Positions 45,837-54,936 of a DNA stretch of 64,000 nt are shown here, in pieces. How positions within the stretch are numbered: the stretch's first letter is position 1; each line of letters starts with the position of its first letter. Origin of the DNA: an uncultured Eggerthella sp. (GTDB lineage Bacteria > Actinomycetota > Coriobacteriia > Coriobacteriales > Eggerthellaceae); the NCBI GenBank assembly GCA_937998355.1, contig CALLDI010000009.1, forward strand, positions 136,358 to 200,357. Reading direction: 5' to 3'. The position numbers and the translations under genes were made by a program. Below the pieces are notes generated by a model, which saw only the letters and a list, made by a program, of their open reading frames with translations, searched no databases and was not told the DNA's origin.

Positions 45837-47564
45837 TTATGCTCGCTCGATCGCGCCGAACGCGCAGTATTGCTCGCACTGGCCGCATCCGTTACACATA
45901 TCGGTATCGATCGAAGTTAAGCCACTTTCTTCATGAGAGAAGATGGCCGGGCAACCAAGCGAGACACACACGCCACACCCCGAACATTTCTCATTGACGA
46001 AATAGGGCGTCTTCTTGCTCTTGTCGAGCAGCACACACGGCCCTTTGAAGACGATGACGTCGAGTTCGTCACGCGAGACGGCCTCCTTGATCGTCGAACG
46101 GACCGCTTTCATGTCGAAGGGATCGACCTCGCTCACATGCGGCACGCCGATGGCCTTCAGGATGGCCGGAAGATCGAGCTCGGTGCTCTCTCTGTTCTGC
46201 AACGTGACCCCGTTGAACGGATTGCCCTGCTGGCCGGTCATCGCGGTCGTGCGATTATCGAGGATGCAGATCGTGCCAGCACCCTTGTTGTAGACGGTAT
46301 TGATGAGGCTCGAAAGACCTGAATGTGCGAACGTCGAATCACCGATGATACCGACGACGGGACGATGTTCCGTACCCGCCAGCGCAAGCTCGAAACCGTG
46401 AGCCATGGAGACCGAAGCACCCATGTCGAGCGTGGTGTCCATCGCCGAGAGCGGAGGAAGCGCACCGAGCGTGTAACAACCGATATCGCCAGTCACGATA
46501 GCCTTCTGACGTGAAAGCTCCTTGAAGACGAGACGATGCGGACATCCCGCACAGAGCGCAGGCGGACGGTTCGGAACATCATCAGGCGTCTCGCGATGCG
46601 CAGGAAGCGGACGCCCGAGCGCGCGCAAGATGTCTTCAGGATGAATCTCTCCATCAGGCGGAAGCGGAACCGCGAATTCATCGAGAGAGATACCGCAGGC
46701 GCGTACAGCATCCGAAAGATAGGTCGAAGCCTCTTCGACCACGTAGAGCTTATCGACGCTCGATTCGAAATCGGCGAGCGCACGAGCTGGCAACGGCCAG
46801 GTGACGCCGAGCTTGAAGACCGATACGTCTGGACAAGCTTCCTTGATATGATCGTAGACTGCGCCAGCGCAGATGATGCCCACCGAAGGATCGCCCTGTT
46901 CGACGACGTTGAACGGACAGGTCTCGACCCATTCCTTGAGCGTCTCGACGCGCTTCGCGACCACCTTGCGACGAGGCTTTGCGAATGCGGGCATCATGAC
47001 CCATTTGGAAGGATCGGTCTCATAAGGCTTGATCGGCACGGAGATGCGATCGCCCACTTCGACAGGGGTCTTCGTGTGAGAGATGCGAACGGTCGAGCGC
47101 ATCATGAAAGGAACATCGAACTGCTCTGAGAGCGGATAAGCAGCCTTCGCGAAATCGAACGCTTCCTGAGAATCGCTCGGTTCGAGGATCGGCACGAGCG
47201 ATGCCATGGCGTAATAACGACTGTCCTGTTCGTTCTGCGACGAGAACATGCCCGGGTCATCGGCTGCGAGCAGCAGCAGACCGCCATTCACTCCCGTATA
47301 TGAGGCGGTGAAGAGCGGATCAGCGCAAACGTTCACGCCGACATGCTTCATCGTGACGAGCACGCGCGCACCCGCCGCGGATGCACCCATGGCCACCTCG
47401 AGCGCCACCTTCTCGTTCGGGCACCACTCAGCGTACACATCGGGAAGGGTCGCGAACGTCTCCATGGTCTCCGTCGAAGGAGTTCCCGGATAAGCGGTGC
47501 CGATATGACATCCCGCCTCCCATGCGCCGCGCGCGATCGCTTCATTACCTGATAAGAATTCCAT
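45837..47564 (-). CDS. iorA: Indolepyruvate:ferredoxin oxidoreductase, alpha subunit
   Basis: The large TPP-dependent subunit. The 575-residue product has the pyrimidine domain (LSGNEAIARGAWEAGCHIGTAYPGTPST, split), the TPP/Mg domain (TGDIGCYTLG, MGASVSMAHG, GDSTFAHSG, DNRTTAMTG) and two C-terminal 4Fe-4S motifs (CSGCGVCVSLGCP and CNGCGQCEQYC). It oxidises indolepyruvate, phenylpyruvate and similar transamination products. An AAAGGA site precedes the ATG and a 12-base palindrome lies about 30 bases upstream. Confidence 0.96.
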   Translation of the reverse strand: MEFLSGNEAIARGAWEAGCHIGTAYPGTPSTETMETFATLPDVYAEWCPNEKVALEVAMGASAAGARVLVTMKHVGVNVCADPLFTASYTGVNGGLLLLAADDPGMFSSQNEQDSRYYAMASLVPILEPSDSQEAFDFAKAAYPLSEQFDVPFMMRSTVRISHTKTPVEVGDRISVPIKPYETDPSKWVMMPAFAKPRRKVVAKRVETLKEWVETCPFNVVEQGDPSVGIICAGAVYDHIKEACPDVSVFKLGVTWPLPARALADFESSVDKLYVVEEASTYLSDAVRACGISLDEFAVPLPPDGEIHPEDILRALGRPLPAHRETPDDVPNRPPALCAGCPHRLVFKELSRQKAIVTGDIGCYTLGALPPLSAMDTTLDMGASVSMAHGFELALAGTEHRPVVGIIGDSTFAHSGLSSLINTVYNKGAGTICILDNRTTAMTGQQGNPFNGVTLQNRESTELDLPAILKAIGVPHVSEVDPFDMKAVRSTIKEAVSRDELDVIVFKGPCVLLDKSKKTPYFVNEKCSGCGVCVSLGCPAIFSHEESGLTSIDTDMCNGCGQCEQYCAFGAIERA

Positions 47565-47594
47565 GCACTATCCTTTATCGCTTATTCGAAACGC

Positions 47595-47606
47595 CCCTGA
47601 TCAGGG
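47595..47606. promoter_or_regulatory. Palindrome upstream of iorA
   Basis: CCCTGATCAGGG is a perfect 12-base palindrome about 30 bases before the iorA start, in the 62-base gap after the FHA gene. It could be an operator; it has no loop, so it is not a normal terminator. Confidence 0.3.
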
Positions 47607-47626
47607 AGAACTTCAGATTCGACCGA

Positions 47627-48061
47627 TCACTCGGAGAAACGGATGACGAAGCATCCGACCTGCAACAAGTCACCGTTGTGGAGCACCGCGTTCTTGACGG
47701 CCTTGTTGTTGACCCAGACGCCATTGAAAGAATCGCGATCGGTGATGGTCCACTCTCCACCGATGCGCTCCATCTCGGCATGAACGCGAGAGACGGTCAT
47801 ATCGTTGAGCATGATGCCGCATTTGGGTGAGCGACCGATCTCGACGAAATCGGAATCGAGCTTGAAGACCAAGCCTTCCTGCTTGCCATAGCAAACGCGC
47901 AGCGTCGCGTAAGCCTCATCGTCGGTAGATGCGTTCGCACCTTCTGGCTCGACCGAGATCGCACCGAACTCTTCAGTGGCATCTTGAAAATGGTAACCGC
48001 AGACCGAACAGCGATCGCCATCGTTGTTGGCTTCATTCATGCATACAGGACAGGTGGTCAT
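47627..48061 (-). CDS. Zinc-ribbon FHA-domain protein
   Basis: A 144-residue protein with an N-terminal zinc ribbon (C4, C7, C18, C21), an acidic linker (about 25-50) and a C-terminal FHA domain (about 53-143: EIGRSPKCGIMLNDMTVSRVHAEM, then SFNGVWVNNKAV). FHA domains bind phosphothreonine peptides, so it should act downstream of a Ser/Thr kinase, none of which is in the window. It lies between a D,D-carboxypeptidase gene and iorA; its partner is unknown. Confidence 0.88.
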   Translation of the reverse strand: MTTCPVCMNEANNDGDRCSVCGYHFQDATEEFGAISVEPEGANASTDDEAYATLRVCYGKQEGLVFKLDSDFVEIGRSPKCGIMLNDMTVSRVHAEMERIGGEWTITDRDSFNGVWVNNKAVKNAVLHNGDLLQVGCFVIRFSE

Positions 48062-48088
48062 GATATCTCTCTATCTTCTACTCGCGCC

Positions 48089-49528
48089 TCAGCGTGTCGC
48101 ATCCGCGCCATAGATGATCGGCATCGTGCCGATCACTTCGCTCTCAGCTTCGTTACGGCCGTTCGGCGTTGCGCCGGTGAGTCGCTCCCACCAAATGCCG
48201 ATGCCCTCGAAGAAATTCGGGCCCGCGCAGTCTTCAGCAGCGACCAGATCGACCGTCTGGATGATCTCGTTATTCTGGTAATAGTTTACCGTACCGACCT
48301 TGTCTCCTGCGCGTACGCTCGAGGTAATATCATCGAAAATGACCTCTTGACTCACATTTCCCTCAAAACGGAACACTTCTACAGTCTGCTCGGGATCGGC
48401 GATGGTCGCCTTGAAGGTCTTGTCGGACCACCCTTTATGGCTCACGTTCGCCACGACAGGCGCGTTCACCGTACCTGATGCGGTCGTGAAGCTGACGGTT
48501 TCCTCCGAGGTCGCGAGCGGAACGTTCACGGTGTTGTCATACACCCAATTCCACAATTCCTCGCAATCGGCGAAGCGCTGCGCCTCGGAGGTAGAATCGA
48601 GCACGATCGCATAGAGCATCTCGCCATCACGCTCGCATGCGCCCGCGAAGCACTCCCCTGCCATCTCGGTATAACCGGTCTTGATGCCGCACGCACCTTC
48701 ATACGAACCGAGCAACAAGTCGGTCGACTCGAGCTGGAGATCGACCCATTCTTCACCGCGCTTGACCGGGATGGTGGTCTTCGACGTGGAGACGACGGAG
48801 CGGAAGAGTTCGTTCTGCATCGCGGCGCGCGACATCGTCGATACGTTCTGAGCGCTGCAATGCATATCACCGCTGAACTGGTCGTAATCCAATCCGTGCG
48901 GGTTGCTGAACCGCGCATCGTTCATGCCCAGCGCGAGCGCCTTCTTGTTCATCGCATAGACGAACGCATCGTAGCCGTTCTGCGGCATCTCCTCTTGAGA
49001 AATGCTCGAATCCTTCTTGAGCTCTTCGAGGATGGTAGGACCGAGCGACTCGGCAATAGCCTGAGCTGCGTCATTACCTGAACAGATCATGAGCGCCTTG
49101 AGCGCGGACTCCAAACTGAGCGTATCGCCCGCGCGCAGCATCGCAGAGGATTCGCCGATGCTGGCAGCCTCCTGACTGACGTTGATCTCGGTCTGGGAAG
49201 GATCGCCACCATAATCGAGTGCGACGAGCGCGGTCATGATCTTCGTGATGGAAGCGATATGAACCTGCTCGTAGGCATTGCGCGCGTAGTAGATGGTCCC
49301 CTCGCTCGAGACGAGATAGGCGTGCTCGCATGCGATGTTGGGTGCTTGCGAAGCGGTGAATCCTTGCTGCTCGACCGTCTGGCCGAGCACGACATCGGAA
49401 TTGCGGACCTCGGCCTGCGCGAGACCAGGCTGTAAGCTCAAGCTGAGGAGAAACGCAAATACGCAAGCGATGATGCCTGCGTATTTGGAGCATGTCTTGG
49501 TTTGTTCGGTGCGTTTAGTCGACCACAT
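48089..49528 (-). CDS. D-alanyl-D-alanine carboxypeptidase (peptidase S11)
   Basis: A penicillin-binding carboxypeptidase that trims peptidoglycan stem peptides. The 479-residue product has a signal peptide (about 1-40, ending ALAQAE-like GLAQAE), the SxxK motif in SITKIMTALVAL, the SGN motif (CSGNDAAQ), KTG in GIKTGYTEMAGEC, and the C-terminal beta domain of DacA/DacF (about 370-450). A longer frame starts two codons earlier; ATG 49528 has AGAAG six bases upstream. It overlaps the ACT2 gene by 14 bases and precedes the FHA gene. Confidence 0.93.
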   Translation of the reverse strand: MWSTKRTEQTKTCSKYAGIIACVFAFLLSLSLQPGLAQAEVRNSDVVLGQTVEQQGFTASQAPNIACEHAYLVSSEGTIYYARNAYEQVHIASITKIMTALVALDYGGDPSQTEINVSQEAASIGESSAMLRAGDTLSLESALKALMICSGNDAAQAIAESLGPTILEELKKDSSISQEEMPQNGYDAFVYAMNKKALALGMNDARFSNPHGLDYDQFSGDMHCSAQNVSTMSRAAMQNELFRSVVSTSKTTIPVKRGEEWVDLQLESTDLLLGSYEGACGIKTGYTEMAGECFAGACERDGEMLYAIVLDSTSEAQRFADCEELWNWVYDNTVNVPLATSEETVSFTTASGTVNAPVVANVSHKGWSDKTFKATIADPEQTVEVFRFEGNVSQEVIFDDITSSVRAGDKVGTVNYYQNNEIIQTVDLVAAEDCAGPNFFEGIGIWWERLTGATPNGRNEAESEVIGTMPIIYGADATR

Positions 49529-49937
49529 ATACATCTTCTGGTTTGCAGACCTCGAAACCTTCTGCAGCGAGCTTCACGTCGAGCGCAGGCTCCGCGACCT
49601 TCAGGATGTCGATGGCATGGTCGCCCACGATGAAGCAGTGCGCGTACTCTACATCGATGTCCTTATCGTCGAGGTAGTTGAACAGACGTGCGAGCGAACC
49701 GGGAACGTTGGGCACCTTCACCGCGACGACGTCGACGAGCTTCGCCTGGTAGCCTTGCTCTTGCAGGAGCTTGCAAGCCTTCTCGGGCGTGTCGCAAAAG
49801 ATGCGCAGGATGCCGAAATCCTTCGTGTCAGCCAAGAACATGGCCTGCATATTGATGCCTGCGTCTGCGATGCTGCGCACAGCAGATGCGAGCCTACCCT
49901 CTTTGTTCTCGAGGAATACCGTTAATTGCGAGATCAT
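49515..49937 (-). CDS. Tandem ACT-domain protein, copy 2
   Basis: A 140-residue protein of two ACT domains, similar in plan to the one at 44821: QLTVFLENKEGRLASAVRSIADAGINMQAMFLADTKDFGILRI, then VKVPNVPGSLARLFNYLDDKDIDVEYA (both split motifs). It follows paaK2 with overlapping stop and start, so the two are probably made together. It likely senses an amino acid and may tune the ligase (inference). Confidence 0.87.
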   Translation of the reverse strand: MISQLTVFLENKEGRLASAVRSIADAGINMQAMFLADTKDFGILRIFCDTPEKACKLLQEQGYQAKLVDVVAVKVPNVPGSLARLFNYLDDKDIDVEYAHCFIVGDHAIDILKVAEPALDVKLAAEGFEVCKPEDVYVVD

Positions 49938-51241
49938 TATTTGAGTCCTTCCCTCAGGTCGATGATGCGCTTCGCCTTGCCTTCGGAACGTTCGATGGTC
50001 TTCGGTTCGACGATCTTCACCTCGACTGCGATCTGGAGATTATCCTTCAATGCCTTTTCGAGATCCTTTTTGAGCTTCTGCAAACGTGCGACCTCATCGA
50101 AGGGGAAATCGGGCACGGTCTCGACCTGTAGTTCGACATGATCGAGCGCACCGCGCGTCGTGAGGATGAGCTGATACTGCGAGACGATCTCGGGGAACGA
50201 GACGATCTCTTCCTCGATCTGGGATGGGAATACGTTCACACCGCGCAGGATCATCATGTCGTCGGTACGACCCGTGATGCGATCCATACGACGGAACGTG
50301 CGGCCGCATTTGCACTGACCTGTGACGATGCGCGAGATATCGCGCGTGCGGTAGCGGATGAGCGGCGAGCACTGCTTGGACAGCGTAGTGAACACGACCT
50401 CGCCCCATTCACCATCAGGAACAGGCTCGAGCGTTTGCGGGTCGACGATCTCGATGATGAAATGGTCTTCGCAGACATGCAGGCCGTTCTGCTGGTCGCA
50501 TTCGCACGCAACGCCCGGCCCCATGACCTCAGAGAGCCCATAGATGTCGAAGACCTGGATGCCGAGCTTGTCCTGGATCTCTGCGCGCATCGATTCGGAG
50601 CATGGCTCCGCGCCGAGGATGCCTGCATGGATCTTGAATTCACGCGGATCGTAGCCTTCGTCGTACGCGACTTCAGCGATGTTGAGCGCATAGGATGGCG
50701 TGCATGCCAGTACATCGACGCCGAAATCATGCATCAGGCGCACCTGGCGCTTGGTGTTACCGCTCGACATAGGCAGAACGGTAAGACCGCCACGCTCGCC
50801 GCCCTGATGAGCACCGAGACCGCCCGTGAACAGACCATAGCCATACGCGACCTGGAGCACGGAATCCGGACCGCAATCCGCTGCGTACAAGAAACGTGCG
50901 AAGCAATCGCCCCACACCTCGAGATCCTTCTCGGTGTAGCCGACCACGGTCGCCGTTCCCGTCGTGCCAGAAGAACAATGGATGCGCGTGACCTCGCTCT
51001 GGGGCACCGCGAACATCTTGAACGGGTAAGCATCGCGCAGATCCTGCTTCGTGGTGAACGGCAGCTTCTGCAAGTCGTCGAGGCTCTTGATGTCCGCAGG
51101 GCTGACCCCTGCCTCATCGAACGCCTCTTTATAGAAAGGGATGCGGTCATAGACATAACCGGCGAGCTTTTGAAGACGCTCGAGCTGGAGCGCTTCGAGC
51201 TCCGCGCGCGGCATCGTCTCTAATTCGGGCTGATAATACAC
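49937..51241 (-). CDS. paaK: Phenylacetate--CoA ligase, copy 2
   Basis: A 434-residue aryl-acetate:CoA ligase like that at 43474, with IHCSSGTTGTATVVGYTEKDL, the YGYGLFTGGLGAHQG segment, IYGLSEVMGPGVACEC and RTDDMMILRGVNVFPSQIE. It differs from copy 1 in the phosphate loop (GTTGTATVV against GTTGKPIVV), so the substrates may differ. It is overlapped by ACT2 downstream and lies 15 bases after the vanW-like gene. Confidence 0.93.
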   Translation of the reverse strand: MYYQPELETMPRAELEALQLERLQKLAGYVYDRIPFYKEAFDEAGVSPADIKSLDDLQKLPFTTKQDLRDAYPFKMFAVPQSEVTRIHCSSGTTGTATVVGYTEKDLEVWGDCFARFLYAADCGPDSVLQVAYGYGLFTGGLGAHQGGERGGLTVLPMSSGNTKRQVRLMHDFGVDVLACTPSYALNIAEVAYDEGYDPREFKIHAGILGAEPCSESMRAEIQDKLGIQVFDIYGLSEVMGPGVACECDQQNGLHVCEDHFIIEIVDPQTLEPVPDGEWGEVVFTTLSKQCSPLIRYRTRDISRIVTGQCKCGRTFRRMDRITGRTDDMMILRGVNVFPSQIEEEIVSFPEIVSQYQLILTTRGALDHVELQVETVPDFPFDEVARLQKLKKDLEKALKDNLQIAVEVKIVEPKTIERSEGKAKRIIDLREGLK

Positions 51242-51256
51242 GTGCTGATCCTTTCG

Positions 51257-53743
51257 CTATTCGCTCGTAGAAGGCTGAGCGGACCCCTGAACCACGACCT
51301 TGTTCTTCGGGTTGTAGTTGGAGTTGAATTCCTTCTCTTGGATTATATTTCCATTCCGGTCCTTGACCGTGCGAACGATCGTGATCGAACGACCATCGGT
51401 GCCGGAAGACTCGACGAATTCTTTACCAACGGGATAGTCGGGATCTTGACGAACGATCGTGCGATATGGCTCGCCTTCTTGCCACTCGCCATACGTCGTC
51501 GTCACTTCATACCCCGGATCCACTCCGTACAGTGTAGCCGTTACCGAGGAGTTCGTGTAAGACATCACCAGTAAAACATCAGATTCCGTATCGTTTCGCC
51601 ATATGAGGTCCATATCGGGATATGCGATGGCGGCATCGCGACCTTCTGGGTAACTAGCGATGTAGAGCGAATGATTGTAACGCCGCTCGATCGGATAACC
51701 CGCATCGTAGACCGCATTGAAGACCGTGGTAGCCACCTGGCAGATCCCGCCTCCGATCGCATCGGAATATTCACCGCCGATGATGGCGCCGGCATCCTGA
51801 TAACCCTTATCGGGGGTCGTCTCGCCCGAGAGCGCGAGAAACGACCAGGTCTCCCCCGCTTTGCAGATCGAGTCGTCGAGCGCATCGGCAGCCACATGGA
51901 TGTTGTTGTTGCGTGCCTCGGCACCCGAAGCGTATTGCGTGGTGAACGAGCTGATCTTCACGACGAGACCATAGTCGCACGCCTCGTCGAAGCTCATCGT
52001 ATCAGGAACTTCCACTGCTGAGATCTCGATGAGCGGAGCTGCGGTCCTTTCGTTCGCGGTGAAGAACGTATCATTGAGATTCGCGATCGCACCGCTCACT
52101 TGTGGAACGGTTCCGGTCGCATTCGTCGTGACGACGATCTGGCCATCTTGATCGCTGAACTGCACGGTATGATCCGAACCGCCATAGCTGAAACCGAAGC
52201 CTTGGATGATGACCTGATCGGCACGCGAATCATCGAAGAGCGGCTTGAGCACGTAGCCTGTTCCCTCTTCGCGCACTTCAGTGGTGATCCATTGCGCCAA
52301 TTGGGTACGGTCGGCGAACCACTGCTCGCCCTCGTACTGGAACGCGATGCCTGGTGCGATGGAATTGTCGATCTGGGTCGCGCAGAGCTGAGCGCCCTCA
52401 CGATCGATCCGCACCACGACATCATGCATATCGATGACGAAGCGAGATTCTCCTTCAGCGTGCAACAGACCATCGTTGAGCTTCTCTACGAGCCATTCTT
52501 CAGAGACCTCATAACCATCATGACCGTCGGTGACGTGCGCGGACCCCTCGTTCATCTCGACGTTGAAATCGACCATCTTCGTCCCGAGCGCCGCGATGAT
52601 CTCATCGCGCAGTTCGGCGAGCGTGGTCGCATTGAACGTACACGCAGGCTCGATATCCACACCAGAGAGCTGAGCATTCAAGCGCCCGAACAATCCCCCG
52701 TTGTCACGACCGACCTGGTATGCCTCCTGTGCATACGCAACAGGATCGAACGTAGCCCCTAGCACTTGCGCATCGATGGTCCAACGATCGCGATGAGAAA
52801 GCGATTCCTCGTAGCTGATCTGCTCCTCGAGCGTATCGCGCTTCTCGCGATCGCTCTGCGCTTGCTGAGCTACTTCTTCGCTCGCACAGAGCACGACGTC
52901 ATTGCCGTTGATGCGCGGTTCGTACTCTTGTGCGATGAGCGCGGTCGCCTCATCGACCGTCTTGCCCGACAGGTCGATATTGCCCACGCTCACACCCTGA
53001 TAGATGCGATTCATATTCGCGATCGCATCGATACCACCTGCAAGGCCGATCGCTATAACGACGACGATGGCCACTGCAGCGACCTTGCTCTTAGACCAGA
53101 CCCATGCGCACGCGGCACCAAAATGCGAAGCTACCGTGCGCACGCGTGACGAAGCAGGCTTCGAGGATGCCTGCTTCCGAGTAGGGTCTTTGAGCACGTC
53201 GGTAGGGATACCGCTGGTCGCAAGAAGTTCATCGTTGGTCGTGCGACGACCCGATCGATCGGTGGTACCGCGACCCCGTGCTGTGCGCTCGCCTCCACCA
53301 TAAGAAGAACGAGCATTGTTCGCAGCCGCCGAACGAGAGGATGATCGCGCTTGGACGCGCTCTCCTCCCCCCTGAGGCCTGCTCGATGTTCGAGCTGAGC
53401 GCACTGTGGACGGATCGGTTCGACCAGTGGTTCGACCAGTGCGAGAAGACGTGGTGGAGCGGTCCGGGCGCTGCGCGCGCCTTGAAGTGGTCTGATCGGC
53501 TCGCGAGGATGCATCACCGCCATATGCTGAAACGCGCGTTCGCCTGACCGTCTCACGATCGAGACGCGAAGCAGCGCGCTCGGACGATGCACGACCTGAA
53601 GGGCGCGGGCGATCGCGATCGCTCGATGACTCGCGACGACGATTCGATGAAGCATGGCTTCCTGAGCGGTTCGTGCGACCAGATCCAGCTCCCGATCGAG
53701 GAGCGAAACGATCATCGCGCGGATCGCGAGAGCCCCTAGACAT
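51257..53743 (-). CDS. VanW-like cell-envelope protein with a disordered Arg/Ser-rich start
   Basis: An 828-residue envelope protein. Residues 1-200 are low-complexity, rich in Arg, Ser and Thr and cytoplasmic by position; a membrane helix follows at 220-240 (VAAVAIVVVIAIGLAGGIDA), then a peptidoglycan-binding-4-type region (about 250-590), a VanW domain (about 594-718, with GGGICQVATTVFNAVYDAGYP) and a G5-like domain near 750-825. VanW proteins occur in vancomycin-resistance and wall-remodelling loci, with unknown chemistry. The ATG has a GGAGGACC site and overlaps the end of pgsA2 by eight bases. Confidence 0.88.
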   Translation of the reverse strand: MSRGSRDPRDDRFAPRSGAGSGRTNRSGSHASSNRRRESSSDRDRPRPSGRASSERAASRLDRETVRRTRVSAYGGDASSRADQTTSRRAQRPDRSTTSSRTGRTTGRTDPSTVRSARTSSRPQGGGERVQARSSSRSAAANNARSSYGGGERTARGRGTTDRSGRRTTNDELLATSGIPTDVLKDPTRKQASSKPASSRVRTVASHFGAACAWVWSKSKVAAVAIVVVIAIGLAGGIDAIANMNRIYQGVSVGNIDLSGKTVDEATALIAQEYEPRINGNDVVLCASEEVAQQAQSDREKRDTLEEQISYEESLSHRDRWTIDAQVLGATFDPVAYAQEAYQVGRDNGGLFGRLNAQLSGVDIEPACTFNATTLAELRDEIIAALGTKMVDFNVEMNEGSAHVTDGHDGYEVSEEWLVEKLNDGLLHAEGESRFVIDMHDVVVRIDREGAQLCATQIDNSIAPGIAFQYEGEQWFADRTQLAQWITTEVREEGTGYVLKPLFDDSRADQVIIQGFGFSYGGSDHTVQFSDQDGQIVVTTNATGTVPQVSGAIANLNDTFFTANERTAAPLIEISAVEVPDTMSFDEACDYGLVVKISSFTTQYASGAEARNNNIHVAADALDDSICKAGETWSFLALSGETTPDKGYQDAGAIIGGEYSDAIGGGICQVATTVFNAVYDAGYPIERRYNHSLYIASYPEGRDAAIAYPDMDLIWRNDTESDVLLVMSYTNSSVTATLYGVDPGYEVTTTYGEWQEGEPYRTIVRQDPDYPVGKEFVESSGTDGRSITIVRTVKDRNGNIIQEKEFNSNYNPKNKVVVQGSAQPSTSE

Positions 53744-54383
53744 GAGGGTCCTCCGTGCGGGCGAGCCGCCTCGCGCGCGAGACGCCCTTAAGAGCGGTGA
53801 TGATGTAATACGACGTGGTGAAGATGCTCAAGATGAGGCCAGCGTAGACGAACCAGAAGCCCCATGAATACGACCCCGATGAGAAACCGGGCAGCCACGA
53901 GAAGTCGCATATCCCAAGACCCGTGAAGAGCGGGAAGTTCAACAAGATGCCTGCGAAACCGATATAGAGCAAGGTCGTAGCGACCTTGCCAGGATAGATG
54001 ACCGCGACGCGCACCTGGTAATGCCGCAAGATGTAGCCGCCACCGACCAGCAGGATGAGATCGCGGATCAAGACGAACAGGATGATCCAGAGCGGCAAGC
54101 GTCCGACGAAGAAGAGACCAGCCACGCCAGCGATCATGAGCAGACGATCGACCGCCGGGTCGAGCAACTGCCCGAGACGCGTGACCTGATTGGTCTTGCG
54201 CGCGATCTGCCCATCGACCCAATCGGTCGATGCAGCTATGGCGAAGAGCAAGGTCGCAGCTAGATTGAGATCGTGGAAGAGCAGCACGAGGAAGATCGGG
54301 ATCATGAGCAGACGAATGAACGAGATGAAGTTAGGAAGCGTGAAGATCTTGTTGGATACTTCATCGGTGTTCTGAGCTTCCAT
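53736..54383 (-). CDS. CDP-alcohol phosphatidyltransferase (second PgsA-like enzyme)
   Basis: A 215-residue membrane protein with about six helices and the CDP-alcohol phosphatidyltransferase motif DWVDGQIARKTNQVTRLGQLLDPAVDRL, which has all the conserved Asp, Gly, Ala and Arg positions. It is the second PgsA-like gene in the window, besides the fusion at 27124. It could make phosphatidylglycerophosphate, cardiolipin or another phospholipid; sequence alone does not decide. I chose ATG 54383 with GGGGAGG upstream. It lies between the ech terminator and the vanW-like gene. Confidence 0.87.
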   Translation of the reverse strand: MEAQNTDEVSNKIFTLPNFISFIRLLMIPIFLVLLFHDLNLAATLLFAIAASTDWVDGQIARKTNQVTRLGQLLDPAVDRLLMIAGVAGLFFVGRLPLWIILFVLIRDLILLVGGGYILRHYQVRVAVIYPGKVATTLLYIGFAGILLNFPLFTGLGICDFSWLPGFSSGSYSWGFWFVYAGLILSIFTTSYYIITALKGVSRARRLARTEDPHV

Positions 54384-54398
54384 TTCCCTCCCCTTGTT

Positions 54399-54430
54399 CA
54401 AAAACCAGATCGGGCCCGTAGGCCCGATCG
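54399..54430 (-). terminator. Terminator of the ech operon
   Basis: On the minus strand GATCGGGCC pairs with GGCCCGATC (54429-54421 with 54416-54408), loop of four, followed by TTTTT after a short step. It lies about 30 bases after the echF stop. Confidence 0.85.
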
Positions 54431-54458
54431 TTCTCGTGTTATCGATTCGCTCGCTAGC

Positions 54459-54932
54459 CTATGCTTCAGGCTTATCAGAAGCTTGTTCTTGCTTCGCTTT
54501 CTCACGAGCAGCTTTCGCCTCAAGCGCAGCCTTAATTCTAGCAGCTTTTTCGGCTTCCTTACGTGCCATCTCTGCTTTTTCCTCTTCGGTCGGCTCGGGT
54601 TTCGTCGTGACCGAAACGACCTTCTCCACCGCAGGTTTGCGATAGTCGGGCATCATGGTCAAGCAGTTCTGCGGGCACTCACGAACGCACGTGCGACACT
54701 GGATACAATCGAAGGGATTGATCGTCCAGGATTCTGCCTGCTTATCGACTTCGATGCAGCCGGTAGGACAGCGCTTGGCACACACCCCGCACAGCGTGCA
54801 TTCCACGATATCGTTCTCGATATGACCTTTGAGGTCTTCCACGGGAGGCTTGCTCTCGTAAGGGTAGCGGATGGTCTCAGGCTTCTTGAAGAGCGACTTG
54901 AGCGTCATCCTTCCTAGTTTGAAATATCCCAT
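54459..54932 (-). CDS. echF: Ech hydrogenase ferredoxin-like subunit EchF
   Basis: The NuoI-like electron carrier of the Ech complex, passing electrons between ferredoxin and EchC. The 157-residue product has two 4Fe-4S motifs (C45, C48, C51, C55 and C76, C79, C82, C86). Residues 101-157 form an extra tail rich in Ala, Lys and Glu, predicted helical, not part of known EchF. AAAGGTAGG precedes the ATG. It is the last gene of echABCDEF. Confidence 0.88.
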   Translation of the reverse strand: MGYFKLGRMTLKSLFKKPETIRYPYESKPPVEDLKGHIENDIVECTLCGVCAKRCPTGCIEVDKQAESWTINPFDCIQCRTCVRECPQNCLTMMPDYRKPAVEKVVSVTTKPEPTEEEKAEMARKEAEKAARIKAALEAKAAREKAKQEQASDKPEA

Positions 54933-54936
54933 TGTC

